Shown: positions 32,820-41,441 of the stretch, piece by piece
Numbering within the stretch: the first letter of the stretch is position 1
Layout of the letters: each line of letters starts with the position of its first letter
DNA from: Aerobium sp039839275
GTDB lineage: Bacteria > Pseudomonadota > Alphaproteobacteria > Rhizobiales > Rhizobiaceae
Length of the DNA stretch: 64,000 bases
Assembly: GCF_039839275.1 (NCBI RefSeq)
Contig: NZ_JBDOQP010000004.1
Span: 1 to 64,000, forward strand
Direction of reading: 5' to 3'
The notes under the pieces: generated by a model
What the model saw: the letters and a program-made list of their open reading frames with translations, nothing else
Database searches by the model: none
What the model was told of the DNA's origin: nothing
Position numbers and translations under genes: made by a program

Positions 32820-33872
32820 CTATTCCAGCGCTTCGGCCAGCTTCTTGACCAGTTCCGGCGACGTCGCGTACGCCTCCTGGTACACCTTCTTCATCTCATC
32901 GCCCGTGAGCGGGGAGATTTCCAGCTTGGCGCTTTCGGCTTCCTTGAGGAAGTCCGGATCCTCCATCGTGTCCATGAACGCCTGCTGCAGCGCGTCGAGG
33001 CGGTCTTCCGGGATACCTGGAGGCGCCATGAACGGGCGGCCCATGATCTGCGGCGACAGGACGAGGTTCAGCATCTGCTTCTGATCCTGGGTCTCCGCGA
33101 TGTCGACGATCACCGGCACCTCGGGGATGTCGGGGTGGCCTGCCACGGCATTCTGCACCAGAACCAGCAGGTCGCCGCTCTCGATTTCAGCCGTGTAGGT
33201 CGCCTTGACGCTGGTCCACGACCAGCCACAGCGTCCGTCTACCTCGCCATTTTCGATCGCCATGTTGACGTCGTTTCCGCCTGGATAACCCTTCACCAGC
33301 TTGAACTTCGTGCCCATGACGGCATTGAGAAGCTTGACGTGCTGCTCGGATTCGGTGCCCGCGCCAAAGCCGCCGACCACGAGTTCCTTGTCCATCAGGT
33401 CGGAAAACTGGGTGACGCCGGCCGATGCCTTGGCGATGCAGACCGACACTTCCTGGTTGGCACTGCCGACATAGTTCAGGTCATCCGAGTTCTCGAACTG
33501 CGGACCGGGATTGCCGAACAACGGGTCGAGCGGCACGCCGCGCGCAATCGTTCCGAACACGGTGCCGTCCTTCGGCGCGACGCCATAAAGCCAGTTTGCG
33601 AGCGCGACGCTGCCGGCTCCCGTCATGTTCTTGACGATGACGTCTGGATTGCCGGGAATGTGCTTGCCGATATGGTTGGCAAGAAGCCGGGCATAGATGT
33701 CGTAGCCGCCGCCGGCGGAGAAACCGACATAGATTTCCACGGTCTTGCCTTCGTAGAAATCACTGATTTCGTCCGCCGAGGCGGGGCTTGCCGAAAACGC
33801 TGCCAATACGCCCAGCACCGCGCCGGCCATCGCGCCGCGAGTCGAGGTCTTGCCGTAGTGAGTATGGTTCAT
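32820..33872 (-). CDS. Tripartite tricarboxylate transporter receptor (TctC/Bug family)
   Basis: This 350-residue periplasmic protein has a signal peptide ending at about residue 34 (ASPASA before DEISDFY). The Bug-family core is shown by KTVEIYVGFSAGGGYDIYARLLANHIGKHIPGNPDVIVKNMTGAG. The start at 33872 is favoured by GGGAGGAA just upstream. Bug receptors bind carboxylates, aromatic acids or amino acids. It is longer than usual Bug proteins (about 320) because of an extended leader. It follows the amidohydrolase gene by 26 bases and precedes TctAB, so the FAH, amidohydrolase and transporter genes form one unit. Confidence 0.9.
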   Translation of the reverse strand: MNHTHYGKTSTRGAMAGAVLGVLAAFSASPASADEISDFYEGKTVEIYVGFSAGGGYDIYARLLANHIGKHIPGNPDVIVKNMTGAGSVALANWLYGVAPKDGTVFGTIARGVPLDPLFGNPGPQFENSDDLNYVGSANQEVSVCIAKASAGVTQFSDLMDKELVVGGFGAGTESEQHVKLLNAVMGTKFKLVKGYPGGNDVNMAIENGEVDGRCGWSWTSVKATYTAEIESGDLLVLVQNAVAGHPDIPEVPVIVDIAETQDQKQMLNLVLSPQIMGRPFMAPPGIPEDRLDALQQAFMDTMEDPDFLKEAESAKLEISPLTGDEMKKVYQEAYATSPELVKKLAEALE

Positions 33873-33898
33873 GTCTTCCTCCCGTTCAGTGTTTTGCC

Positions 33899-34738
33899 CT
33901 AAGTGGCGGGCCACCCTAAGAATTGCGAAAGCGATTTTCCCATCACCTGCTCGAGGTCCTTCCCGGACAGGAAATCGAGTTCTTCAGTGAACATCGTCAC
34001 CGCCTGGCGGTATGAACAGCCAGCTGGAAGGCGCGAGAAATCGGTGCCCCAGAAGCAGCGTTCGACGCCGAAACCCTCGATGATTCGGCGCAGCGGTTCG
34101 TGGAGGTTTCTGTAGGGGTATGGCTCCGACGAATAGCAGGGCAGCGCCGAGACCTTCACCGAGACATTCGGGAACTTCGCGAGCGCCAGCAGCCGGTCGG
34201 CTGCGGCAAGCGCCCTGTCGTCCATGGTTTCGCGCGCGAATCCCATATGGTCGATGACGATGCGCAGGCCGGGGTGGCATTCGGCGATCTCGGCAAGCTT
34301 AACCAACCCGTCCGGTGCGTGCACCATCGCCGGCAGGCCGAGACGTTCGAGTTCGGGCCAGATCCAGTCGGCGGCGCCGTTGGTCAGCATCGGACCATCA
34401 TTGTCGCGATGGAAGGTAAGGCGAACGCCGAGCATCCCCCGCTGTTGCGGGAACTGCGCCAGCAGCTCCGGAGCCTCAGGCTGGTCGATCAGCAGCCTGC
34501 CCATCACCGCGAACCGGTCTGGATAGTCCCTTGCAGCTTCAAGGCAGAGGTCGTTGCGTCCCCCTTCCAGCGATGGCGGCACCAGGATCGCAGCGTCCAC
34601 GCCGGCCTCGTCCATGAGGCCGATGAGCATTTCGGCGGAAAGCGGCACCGGCAGATGCGCGCGCTTCTCCATCCCCTTGGCCCACGGCCTTTCGGGGGTA
34701 TTTTCGGCCCAGATATGCACTTGCGCGTCGAGAATCAT
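33899..34738 (-). CDS. Amidohydrolase-superfamily TIM-barrel hydrolase (amidohydro_2, PDC-lactonase-like)
   Basis: This 279-residue protein starts with the barrel signature MILDAQVHIW (D-x-x-x-H-x-W) and has HAPDG, VIDHMGF and the strand-8 acid in FWGTDFSRLP. These are features of the amidohydro_2 branch that includes 2-pyrone-4,6-dicarboxylate lactonase and related hydrolases or decarboxylases of cyclic acids. Cytoplasmic hydrolysis of a lactone or similar ring is a fair guess. Its start overlaps the FAH-family stop by four bases, and the TctC receptor gene follows, so the substrate may arrive through that transporter. Confidence 0.86.
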   Translation of the reverse strand: MILDAQVHIWAENTPERPWAKGMEKRAHLPVPLSAEMLIGLMDEAGVDAAILVPPSLEGGRNDLCLEAARDYPDRFAVMGRLLIDQPEAPELLAQFPQQRGMLGVRLTFHRDNDGPMLTNGAADWIWPELERLGLPAMVHAPDGLVKLAEIAECHPGLRIVIDHMGFARETMDDRALAAADRLLALAKFPNVSVKVSALPCYSSEPYPYRNLHEPLRRIIEGFGVERCFWGTDFSRLPAGCSYRQAVTMFTEELDFLSGKDLEQVMGKSLSQFLGWPAT

Positions 34739-35526
34739 TCGGCGTCCTCGGAAACCACGTTGTTAGAGAGCGTGCCGATGCCGGAGATCGAGATGTCGAC
34801 CCGGTCTCCCGGCACGAGATTGCGCGGCAGTTCATCGGTGCCAAGCCAGACGACGTCTCCCGGCGAAAGGGTGTTGGTCTCGGAAATCGCGCTGATCACC
34901 TCGCCGGCGTCGAACAGCATGTTGCCGGTGTCGAATTCATGCGCGACTTCGCCATTGATACGAACCGTCGTTGTCATATGAGACGGGTGGATACCCGTGG
35001 CGATGTACGGGCCCATCGGTTTGAAACTGTCGGCGTTCTTGCCGCGCAGATTGGTGGGATCGTTCTTCTGCCAGTCGCGCTCGGTGACATCGTTGCCGAT
35101 CGTCCAGCCAAAGATGAAATCCCACGCCTCCTGGGGGGAGACACGGCGCGCCGTGCGCCCGATCACCGCCACCAACTCGCCCTCGTACTGAAAGGAAGGT
35201 CCTGAGCCGCGTGGCTTGACGATGTCGGCCCCCGTCGGCACCAGCGCACTGTTGGCGCGGTAGCCGACACGCGGCCGATCATAGAATTTGGGCGGCGTGC
35301 CACGCACTTTCGACCGTTCGACGACATGGTTCGAATAATTCGAGCCGATCGCATAAAAGGTCCCCGGCATAACCGGCACCAGCATCGAAACGTCCCCAAG
35401 GGGAAAGCGATCGTCGGTCTCGGAGTATTTTTCGAAGGGCGATCCGTCAACGCGGACGACATATTCGTCATCGACGATCCCGAAATGGGAAGCGCCATTG
35501 ATCGCAAATCGACACCATAGGGTCAT
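34735..35526 (-). CDS. Fumarylacetoacetate hydrolase (FAH) family protein
   Basis: This 263-residue enzyme has the FAH metal and active-site pattern: IGSNYSNHVVE, the YEGELVAVIGR segment with the E-x-E ligands, and an Asp in GWTIGNDVTERDWQ. FAH-family members cleave or decarboxylate/isomerise beta-diketo acids in aromatic and sugar-acid pathways, and hydrolyse acylpyruvates. The ATG at 35526 follows a GGGAGG site; a GTG nine codons earlier lacks support. It opens the minus-strand operon with the amidohydrolase and TctCAB and is divergent from a LysR gene that probably controls it. Confidence 0.89.
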   Translation of the reverse strand: MTLWCRFAINGASHFGIVDDEYVVRVDGSPFEKYSETDDRFPLGDVSMLVPVMPGTFYAIGSNYSNHVVERSKVRGTPPKFYDRPRVGYRANSALVPTGADIVKPRGSGPSFQYEGELVAVIGRTARRVSPQEAWDFIFGWTIGNDVTERDWQKNDPTNLRGKNADSFKPMGPYIATGIHPSHMTTTVRINGEVAHEFDTGNMLFDAGEVISAISETNTLSPGDVVWLGTDELPRNLVPGDRVDISISGIGTLSNNVVSEDAE

Positions 35527-35603
35527 GCCGACTGTTTCCTCCCTCGTCTGCACTGGGTCGCATGATCAGCCCGGGGCAGCAGGCTTGGCAAATGGGAGTT
35601 TTG

Positions 35604-35619
35604 GTTCATGCCGATGAAC
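35604..35619. promoter_or_regulatory. Candidate LysR recognition site
   Basis: GTTCAT-GCCG-ATGAAC is a perfect inverted repeat (6-bp arms, 4-base spacer) matching the T-N11-A layout of LysR binding sites. It lies in the 184-base gap between the FAH gene and the divergent LysR gene, 78 bases from the FAH start. Confidence 0.5.
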
Positions 35620-35649
35620 AACTTGCATCCCTCTTGCCATTCGCTGCGT

Positions 35650-35667
35650 ATGATGCACGTGCTTCAT
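35650..35667. promoter_or_regulatory. Second inverted repeat in the LysR-FAH gap
   Basis: ATGATGCAC-GTGCTTCAT has 9-bp arms with one mismatch. Its centre is 47 bases from that of the site at 35604-35619, about the usual distance between the recognition and activation sites of LysR regulators. It is 43 bases upstream of the LysR start and could mediate autoregulation. Confidence 0.45.
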
Positions 35668-35710
35668 GGGCGCCGTGGCGCAAGCGGCGCACCGATAAGT
35701 AGGAGCGTGC

Positions 35711-36640
35711 ATGAGGATCGACTTTCTGGGCATCCAGGCATTTGCGGCGATTGCCGAACGCGGCAGCTTTCGCCTGGCCGCGGCCCATCTGAATCTTTCG
35801 CAGACCGCGCTCAGCCACCGGATACGCAAACTGGAGGCCGATCTCGGCGCAAAGCTGTTTTCACGCGCGGCCCATGGCGTTTCTCTCACGCCGGTCGGCG
35901 CGCAGTTCCTGCAGCGGGTCAAGGGCTCTCTCGAAGACTTTTCCGATGCGGTGGAATCGCTGCGCAAGAGCGGGGAAGAAAAGACCAAGCAGATATCGAT
36001 TGGCTGCCTGCCGTCGATCACGCCGAGCCTGATGGAGAGCGTGCTGCCCGCGTTTCATGCCCGTCATCCCGACGTCTACGTCCGGATTTGCGACAACGAA
36101 GTCCAGGAACTGGACAATCTGGTCACCCACGGAACCATCGAGTTCGCCGTCAGCCTGGCAATGGCCTACCGCAGCGACTTCGACGTCACCGTGCTGGGAC
36201 GTGAGAATTTCGTGCTGATCTGCCCGCGTGGCACGCAACTTCCCCAGGACAATGTTGGGTGGGACAATCTCCACGAACTGCCGATGATCCGTATCAACAG
36301 CCGCAGCGACAACCGCCAGATCATCGATGACGCGCTGGCAGGGCGCCGGGATACGATCAACTGGCGTTACGAGGTGCGCCGGGTGCATACTGCGATCGCC
36401 TTGGTGGAAGCCGGCCTCGCATGTGCGGCTGTTCCTTCCCTGGCGCTGGACACGAGAAGCACGTCTCGCCTGCAGGTCGTGCAATTGCGCAATCCCTCCG
36501 TCGCCCGCCAGATCTGCACCATCTCCAAGAAGGACGAGCCGATGTCGCCTCTGGCAGCCGAACTCTATCGCCTCACCGCCAGGAGCCTTGGTGACCAGTT
36601 GACGTCCTCGTCGCGCCGTCGCGAGCGAACCGGCGCGTGA
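35711..36640 (+). CDS. LysR-family transcriptional regulator, first copy
   Basis: This 309-residue protein has a LysR helix-turn-helix at residues ~3-62 (FLGIQAFAAIAERGSFRLAAAHLNLSQTALSHRIRKLEADLGAKLFSR) and a periplasmic-binding-protein-like effector domain (about 90-295). It is divergent from the FAH-amidohydrolase-TctCAB operon and separated by 184 bases with two inverted repeats, the classic arrangement for a LysR activator of a degradative operon whose substrate or intermediate is the co-inducer. The ATG is preceded by GGAG. Confidence 0.91.
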   Translation: MRIDFLGIQAFAAIAERGSFRLAAAHLNLSQTALSHRIRKLEADLGAKLFSRAAHGVSLTPVGAQFLQRVKGSLEDFSDAVESLRKSGEEKTKQISIGCLPSITPSLMESVLPAFHARHPDVYVRICDNEVQELDNLVTHGTIEFAVSLAMAYRSDFDVTVLGRENFVLICPRGTQLPQDNVGWDNLHELPMIRINSRSDNRQIIDDALAGRRDTINWRYEVRRVHTAIALVEAGLACAAVPSLALDTRSTSRLQVVQLRNPSVARQICTISKKDEPMSPLAAELYRLTARSLGDQLTSSSRRRERTGA

Positions 36641-36655
36641 TCCGCATTGGGGCGA

Positions 36656-37789
36656 TCAGACGTCGCGTGAGAATTCCTTCACGACGGCATCGGTATTCTG
36701 GCCAAGCGCCGGCACGGCTCCCAATCGCGCCGGCGTGCCGTCGACAAGCGCACCTGGGGCCAGCATCCTCACGGGCCCCACTGGCGTGTCGACCTCCACG
36801 AAGCGGTTTTGTGGGTGGGCAGCAAGATCGTCCATGGACGAAATCCTGCCGTAGGCGATGCGTGCCTGTTCGAGACGCTTGGCGATCTCGTCCCGCGAAA
36901 GACCAGCAAGAGCCTCGCGGATGATCGCGTCAAGCCCGGGACGATTGGCGACCCGGAGGCTGTTGCTTCCAAAGCGCGGATCCCCGGCGAGCGCCGCCTG
37001 CCCGAGCACCTGAGCGCAGAATTGTGCCCACTCCCGCTCGTTCTGGATCGCCAGCAGGATTTCGCGGCCATCCTTGCCCGAATAGACGCCGTAGGGGGCG
37101 ATCGTAGGGTGGTTAAGACCGCTGCGCACCGGTTCCTTGCCGCCATAGACATGCTGGAGATACGGCACGTTCATCCAATCGGCCAGCGCGTTGAAGAGCG
37201 ATACGGCGATGTGTCGGCCCTCTCCTGTGCGCATTCGGCCGAGAAGCGCCTGGAGTACCGCCTGGTATGCGGTCATGCCCGCCGCGATATCGCACACCGA
37301 GACACCGACCCGCGCCATTCCCTCCGGTGTCCCCGTGATGGCCGACAGCCCGGTTTCCGCCTGCACCAAAAGGTCATAGGCCTTGAGGTCACGATAAGGT
37401 CCTTCTTCTCCGTAGCCCGAAATGGATACGGTGATCAGACGCGGATGCCGGGCGCGCAGATCGGCTGGCGAGAAACCGAGCCTGTCGATAGCTCCGGGCG
37501 CCAGGTTCTGCACGAACACGTCGCTGCGCGCGATCAAGTCGTCGAGGACGGCGCGCGCGGAGTCCTCGCGCAGGTCGAGACAGACCGACTCCTTGCCACG
37601 GTTGAGCCAGACAAAATAGGCGCTCTCGCCATTGACGAGACTGTCGTAGCCACGGGCGAAATCGCCTTCCGGCCGCTCGATCTTGATGACGCGCGCACCG
37701 GCATCCGCAAGGCGCGAGGACAAGTAAGGGGCGGCCACCGCCTGTTCGACGGAGACGACCATGATGCCCTCGAGATCCTTGCAGTCCAT
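36656..37789 (-). CDS. Class III CoA-transferase (CaiB/BaiF family), third copy
   Basis: This 377-residue enzyme has the family N-terminus IMVVSVEQAVAAPYLSSRLADAGARVIKIERPEGDFARGYD and WLNRGKESVCLDLRE. The catalytic Asp is probably in VSVCDIAAGMTAYQ, followed by RTGEGRHIAVSLFNALADW. The ATG at 37789 is preferred over upstream codons because GGAGGAG is seven bases ahead and homology begins there. It is divergent from the MmgE/PrpD, acyl-CoA dehydrogenase and MaoC-like genes. The best-known relatives of this length include succinyl-CoA:dicarboxylate transferases, so a C5 or related acid is possible. Confidence 0.91.
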   Translation of the reverse strand: MDCKDLEGIMVVSVEQAVAAPYLSSRLADAGARVIKIERPEGDFARGYDSLVNGESAYFVWLNRGKESVCLDLREDSARAVLDDLIARSDVFVQNLAPGAIDRLGFSPADLRARHPRLITVSISGYGEEGPYRDLKAYDLLVQAETGLSAITGTPEGMARVGVSVCDIAAGMTAYQAVLQALLGRMRTGEGRHIAVSLFNALADWMNVPYLQHVYGGKEPVRSGLNHPTIAPYGVYSGKDGREILLAIQNEREWAQFCAQVLGQAALAGDPRFGSNSLRVANRPGLDAIIREALAGLSRDEIAKRLEQARIAYGRISSMDDLAAHPQNRFVEVDTPVGPVRMLAPGALVDGTPARLGAVPALGQNTDAVVKEFSRDV

Positions 37790-37898
37790 GCGGACTCCTC
37801 CATGCTTTTTCACTGGCTCATTTAAGGCGAGCCCTCCAGTCATGCAGTCAGGATCGACGAAACCCGCCGGCACTTCAATCGACCGATGCACGAAATCA

Positions 37899-37915
37899 CC
37901 TGTCGTCGCGACAGG
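37899..37915. promoter_or_regulatory. Inverted repeat in the CoA-transferase/MmgE divergent gap
   Basis: CCTGTCG-TCG-CGACAGG has perfect 7-bp arms and a 3-base spacer, midway in the 230-base divergent region 37790-38019. It may be an operator shared by both transcripts. No dedicated regulator gene is directly coupled to this pair; the nearest is the LysR gene at 35711-36640. A GGAGG/CCTCC hairpin lies near 37973-37990 in the MmgE leader. Confidence 0.4.
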
Positions 37916-38019
37916 AATTCTGTATTTCTCATCACCGTCGTTGCGGCGACCGGCAGACAATGCCGGAGGTAGGAGGTTCGGCGCCTCCCCTTAGAGACAA
38001 TGAAGGACGGGAGGAGAGG

Positions 38020-39381
38020 ATGTCGATCACCATGACGCTCGCGGGGTTCGCGGCCGAAACGCAGGCGAAAGCCATTCCCGTGGAAGCGCGCCAGCGAGCC
38101 CTTGCGCTCACGAGCGACCTCGTCGGATCGATCGTCCGGGCAGCAGGCGAGTCCGAATCGACACCTTCGGTCCTTGCAATGCTGCGGCGCCTCGGCATGG
38201 ATGGCGAAGGCGCGTGTACCGTCTTCGGCATGAACCGGCGTTATGGCGGCGCTGCCGCCGCGCTGCTCAACGGCATGCTCGGCCATTCGCTGGACTTCGA
38301 CGACACCCATGCCGACAGTTCGCTTCACCCCAGCGCGCCAGTTGTCCCTGCAGCGCTCGCCGCCGCCGAGCTGAGCGACGCGTCGGGCGAAGATCTGCTC
38401 GCGGCCATCGTCGTCGGTTTCGAGGTCGCCTGCCGTCTCGGAATGGCGCTCGACCCGACCGCGCACTATGCGCGTGGCTTTCATCCTACCGCTACCGCCG
38501 GCAACTTCGGGGCTGCTGCGGCCGCTGGCCGCCTGTTCGGGCTCGACCGGCAAAAGATGGCGTCAGCCTTCGGGGTTGCCGCCAGCCAGGCTTCCGGATC
38601 GCTGCAGTTTCTGGAGAATGGCGCCTGGAACAAGCGCTACCAGGTCGGCGAAGCAGCGATGAAGGGCCTCATGGCCGCAACGCTTGCCGCGGAGGATTTC
38701 GTCGGTGCGGCGGAAGCGCTGGACGGCCGCCACGGTTTCCTGAAGGGCTACAGCGATGGTGCCAATCCCGAGCGCGCCGCGGCGGGACTGGGCGATGTCT
38801 GGGAAACAATGCGCATCGGCGTCAAGCCGTATCCCGCGTGCCGCTACACCCACGCAGCCGTCGACGGCATCCTTGAACTGCGGCAGCGCCACGGATTGCG
38901 CGCCGATACGGTCACGCGCGTATCCGTCGGCCTGCATCGCAACGGCATGGCTCTGGTCGGAGACCCCGCCGCCGCCAAGCGGCGGGCACGCAGCATCGTC
39001 GACGGGCAGTTCTCGATGCCCTTCGCGGCCTCGGTCGCTCTCCTGAAAGGCGGATTTGGCTGGGACGACTACGACCTGCTCGGTCGTCCCGAGGTCGATG
39101 CGCTGTCGGACAAGGTCGACACCTGGCGCGACGAGAGCCTCGAAGGGCTTGCGCACCCCTTTGGCGCCAGCCTGGTGGTCGAAGCATCCGGCCTGCGCCA
39201 CGAACTGCGTATCGCGGACCCGTCCGGTGAGCCTGGCACCTTTCCCGACGACGACGCACGCGCCGCCAAGTTCGATGCGCTTGCAGGCCCGGTGCTCAAT
39301 CGTGACGCGGCCACGCTTCGGCAGCGCCTGGTCAAGCTCGCAGATGCGCCATCAGTGCGTGCCCATCTCGCCATGTCCTGA
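38020..39381 (+). CDS. MmgE/PrpD family protein
   Basis: This 453-residue protein matches the MmgE/PrpD family: AAALLNGMLGHSLDFDDTHADSSLHPSAPVVPAALAAAE is the defining segment (about residues 80-118), and GVKPYPACRYTHAAVDGILEL the second. Family enzymes include 2-methylcitrate dehydratase and cis-aconitate decarboxylase (itaconate synthase), so dehydration or decarboxylation of a tri- or dicarboxylate is likely. GGGAGGAGAGG directly precedes the ATG at 38020. It is followed after 19 bases by an acyl-CoA dehydrogenase and then a MaoC-like dehydratase. Confidence 0.91.
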   Translation: MSITMTLAGFAAETQAKAIPVEARQRALALTSDLVGSIVRAAGESESTPSVLAMLRRLGMDGEGACTVFGMNRRYGGAAAALLNGMLGHSLDFDDTHADSSLHPSAPVVPAALAAAELSDASGEDLLAAIVVGFEVACRLGMALDPTAHYARGFHPTATAGNFGAAAAAGRLFGLDRQKMASAFGVAASQASGSLQFLENGAWNKRYQVGEAAMKGLMAATLAAEDFVGAAEALDGRHGFLKGYSDGANPERAAAGLGDVWETMRIGVKPYPACRYTHAAVDGILELRQRHGLRADTVTRVSVGLHRNGMALVGDPAAAKRRARSIVDGQFSMPFAASVALLKGGFGWDDYDLLGRPEVDALSDKVDTWRDESLEGLAHPFGASLVVEASGLRHELRIADPSGEPGTFPDDDARAAKFDALAGPVLNRDAATLRQRLVKLADAPSVRAHLAMS

Positions 39382-39400
39382 CAGAAGACCGGAGTATCCC

Positions 39401-40570
39401 GTGATCGACATAGCCGACCCCAAGGAATCTTATCTGGACATCAGGGAAGGCGTGCGTTCGCTCTGCGCTGATTTTCCCGCCGAATATCACCGCAAGGTAG
39501 ACGAAGCCCGGGCCTATCCGGAAGAATTCGTCGATGCCCTGACCAGGGCTGGATGGATGGCGGCGCTGATACCCGAAGACTATGGCGGTTCAGGGCTCGG
39601 GCTTGCGGAGGCGTCTGTGATCATGGAGGAGATCAACCGCGCGGGCGGCAATTCGGGTGCCTGCCACGGCCAGATGTACAATATGAACACGCTGATCCGG
39701 CACGGATCGGAGGAGCAGCGCCGGGCCTACCTGCCGAAGATCGCCGCCGGCGAACTGCGCCTTCAGTCGATGGGCGTTACTGAACCCACGACGGGCACCG
39801 ATACCACAAACCTGAAGACCACCGCCGTGCGCAAAGGCGACCGCTACGTGGTCAATGGCCAGAAGGTCTGGATCAGCCGTGTCCAGCATTCCGACCTGAT
39901 GATCCTGCTCGCGCGAACCACTCCCGTCGACGAGGTAGCCAAGCGCTCCCAGGGCCTGTCGATCTTCCTCGTCGATGTGCACGAGGCGATGAAAAAGGGA
40001 ATGACGGTCAAGCCGATCCTTAACATGGTCAACCACGAGACCAATGAACTGTTCTTCGACGATCTGGAGATTCCCGCCGAGAACCTGATCGGGGAGGAAG
40101 GACAGGGGTTCAAGTACATCCTGACCGGCCTCAATGCCGAGCGCGCCCTGATCGCCGCCGAATGCATCGGCGACGGATACTGGTTCACGGACCGCATCGT
40201 GGAATACACCAAGACCCGCATGGTGTTCGGTCGTCCCATCGGCCAGAACCAGGGTGTGCAGTTCCCCATCGCAGAGGCATATATCGAAGTCGAGGCCGCC
40301 AACCTGATGCGCTGGCAGGCATGCCGCAAGTTCGATGCCGGCCTGCCCTGCGGCGCGGAAGCGAACATGGCCAAATACCTCGCGGCCAAGGCGAGTTGGG
40401 AGGCGGCCAATGCATGCCTGCAGTTCCATGGTGGATTCGGCTTCGCCTGCGAATACGACGTCGAGCGCAAGTTCCGGGAGACGCGCCTCTACCAGGTTGC
40501 ACCAATCTCGACCAACCTGATCCTCAGCTATGTCGCCGAGCACATACTGGGCCTGCCGCGCTCCTACTGA
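39401..40570 (+). CDS. Acyl-CoA dehydrogenase, second copy
   Basis: This 389-residue FAD enzyme has TEPTTGTDTTNLKTTAV (flavin and substrate region), INRAGGNSGACHGQMYNMNTL, GLNAERALIAAE and QFHGGFGFACEYDVERKFRETRLYQVAPIST. As in the first copy the C-terminal Glu of medium-chain enzymes is missing and the Glu of LNAER is the candidate base. The GTG at 39401 has GGAG six bases upstream. It shares the end LGLPRSY with the first copy (LGLPKSY), so the two are related subfamily members. In this operon it may act on a branched dicarboxylyl-CoA. Confidence 0.9.
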   Translation: MIDIADPKESYLDIREGVRSLCADFPAEYHRKVDEARAYPEEFVDALTRAGWMAALIPEDYGGSGLGLAEASVIMEEINRAGGNSGACHGQMYNMNTLIRHGSEEQRRAYLPKIAAGELRLQSMGVTEPTTGTDTTNLKTTAVRKGDRYVVNGQKVWISRVQHSDLMILLARTTPVDEVAKRSQGLSIFLVDVHEAMKKGMTVKPILNMVNHETNELFFDDLEIPAENLIGEEGQGFKYILTGLNAERALIAAECIGDGYWFTDRIVEYTKTRMVFGRPIGQNQGVQFPIAEAYIEVEAANLMRWQACRKFDAGLPCGAEANMAKYLAAKASWEAANACLQFHGGFGFACEYDVERKFRETRLYQVAPISTNLILSYVAEHILGLPRSY

Positions 40571-40581
40571 GAGGTCGAGAC

Positions 40582-41433
40582 ATGCACACAGAGCTCGATG
40601 TGGATCATCTCAAGAGCTGGATCGGGCGTGCGCAAACGCGAACGGATACGATAACCCCGCGACTGGCCAGCAGCCTGGCAGCCATCCTCGACGACACGGA
40701 AGCGCTCGCGGGAGGCGATCCGGCCCCGGCCGGGATCCATTGGTGCCTGGCGCCCGACATCGCACCTATGTCCGGCTTGGGAACGGATGGTCACCCGGCA
40801 CGCGGTGGTTTCCTGCCGCCGGTGCCACTGGCACGGCGGATGTGGGCCGGCGGCAAGCTGCATTACCATGATGTCTTTCGGGTCGGGGATCTGGTCGAAC
40901 GGCGCTCAACGGTTTCCAACGTCGACGTGAAGGCCGGGCGCAGCGGCACGCTGTGTTTCGTGACAGTCACCCACGAGTACCACGTCGGAACCAGGCTCAT
41001 TCTCGGTGAGCAACACGATATCGTCTTTCGCGAAATCGCACCCGCCCTCGCCCCGCAACCGCCTTCGCGGACGACGCCCGGCGATATGCGACGCGAAGTC
41101 GAGGCTGATCCCGTGCTGCTTACACGCTACTCGGCGGTGACGTTCAACGGCCACCGCATTCATTACGACCGCGACTATACCCGGGAGCACGAGCTTTATC
41201 CCGGATTGCTGGTCCACGGTCCGCTGCAGGCGACCTACATGCTGCGCCAGGCGCAAGAGATATTCGGCGGAAAGCTGCCTTCCACCTTCGTTTTTCGGGG
41301 ACGCACGCCGCTTTATGACGGCCAGACCATAAGCATCAACGCCAGCCATGGCGCCGATGGTGCGCTGTCACTGTGGGTGGCGGCGGAAAACGGTGTCGTC
41401 ACGATGGACGGCACCGCCACCGCACCAGAGTAA
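40582..41433 (+). CDS. MaoC-like double-hotdog dehydratase (mesaconyl-CoA/3-methylfumaryl-CoA hydratase type)
   Basis: This 283-residue protein has an N-terminal FAS1-type hotdog with RGGFLPPVPLARRMWAGGKLHYH and a C-terminal hotdog with the catalytic Asp/His-type segment YSAVTFNGHRIHYDRDYT and YPGLLVHGPLQATYMLR. This architecture is typical of mesaconyl-C4-CoA (3-methylfumaryl-CoA) hydratases and similar enzymes. It follows the acyl-CoA dehydrogenase gene by 11 bases. Together with CoA-transferase and MmgE/PrpD it suggests metabolism of a branched C5 dicarboxylate such as itaconate, mesaconate or methylsuccinate; the exact acid is inferred. Confidence 0.87.
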   Translation: MHTELDVDHLKSWIGRAQTRTDTITPRLASSLAAILDDTEALAGGDPAPAGIHWCLAPDIAPMSGLGTDGHPARGGFLPPVPLARRMWAGGKLHYHDVFRVGDLVERRSTVSNVDVKAGRSGTLCFVTVTHEYHVGTRLILGEQHDIVFREIAPALAPQPPSRTTPGDMRREVEADPVLLTRYSAVTFNGHRIHYDRDYTREHELYPGLLVHGPLQATYMLRQAQEIFGGKLPSTFVFRGRTPLYDGQTISINASHGADGALSLWVAAENGVVTMDGTATAPE

Positions 41434-41441
41434 GCGCGCCC

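Noticed and set aside
38563..39201. Minus-strand frame inside the MmgE/PrpD gene
   Set aside because: No start signal or domain; the sense gene is strongly supported.
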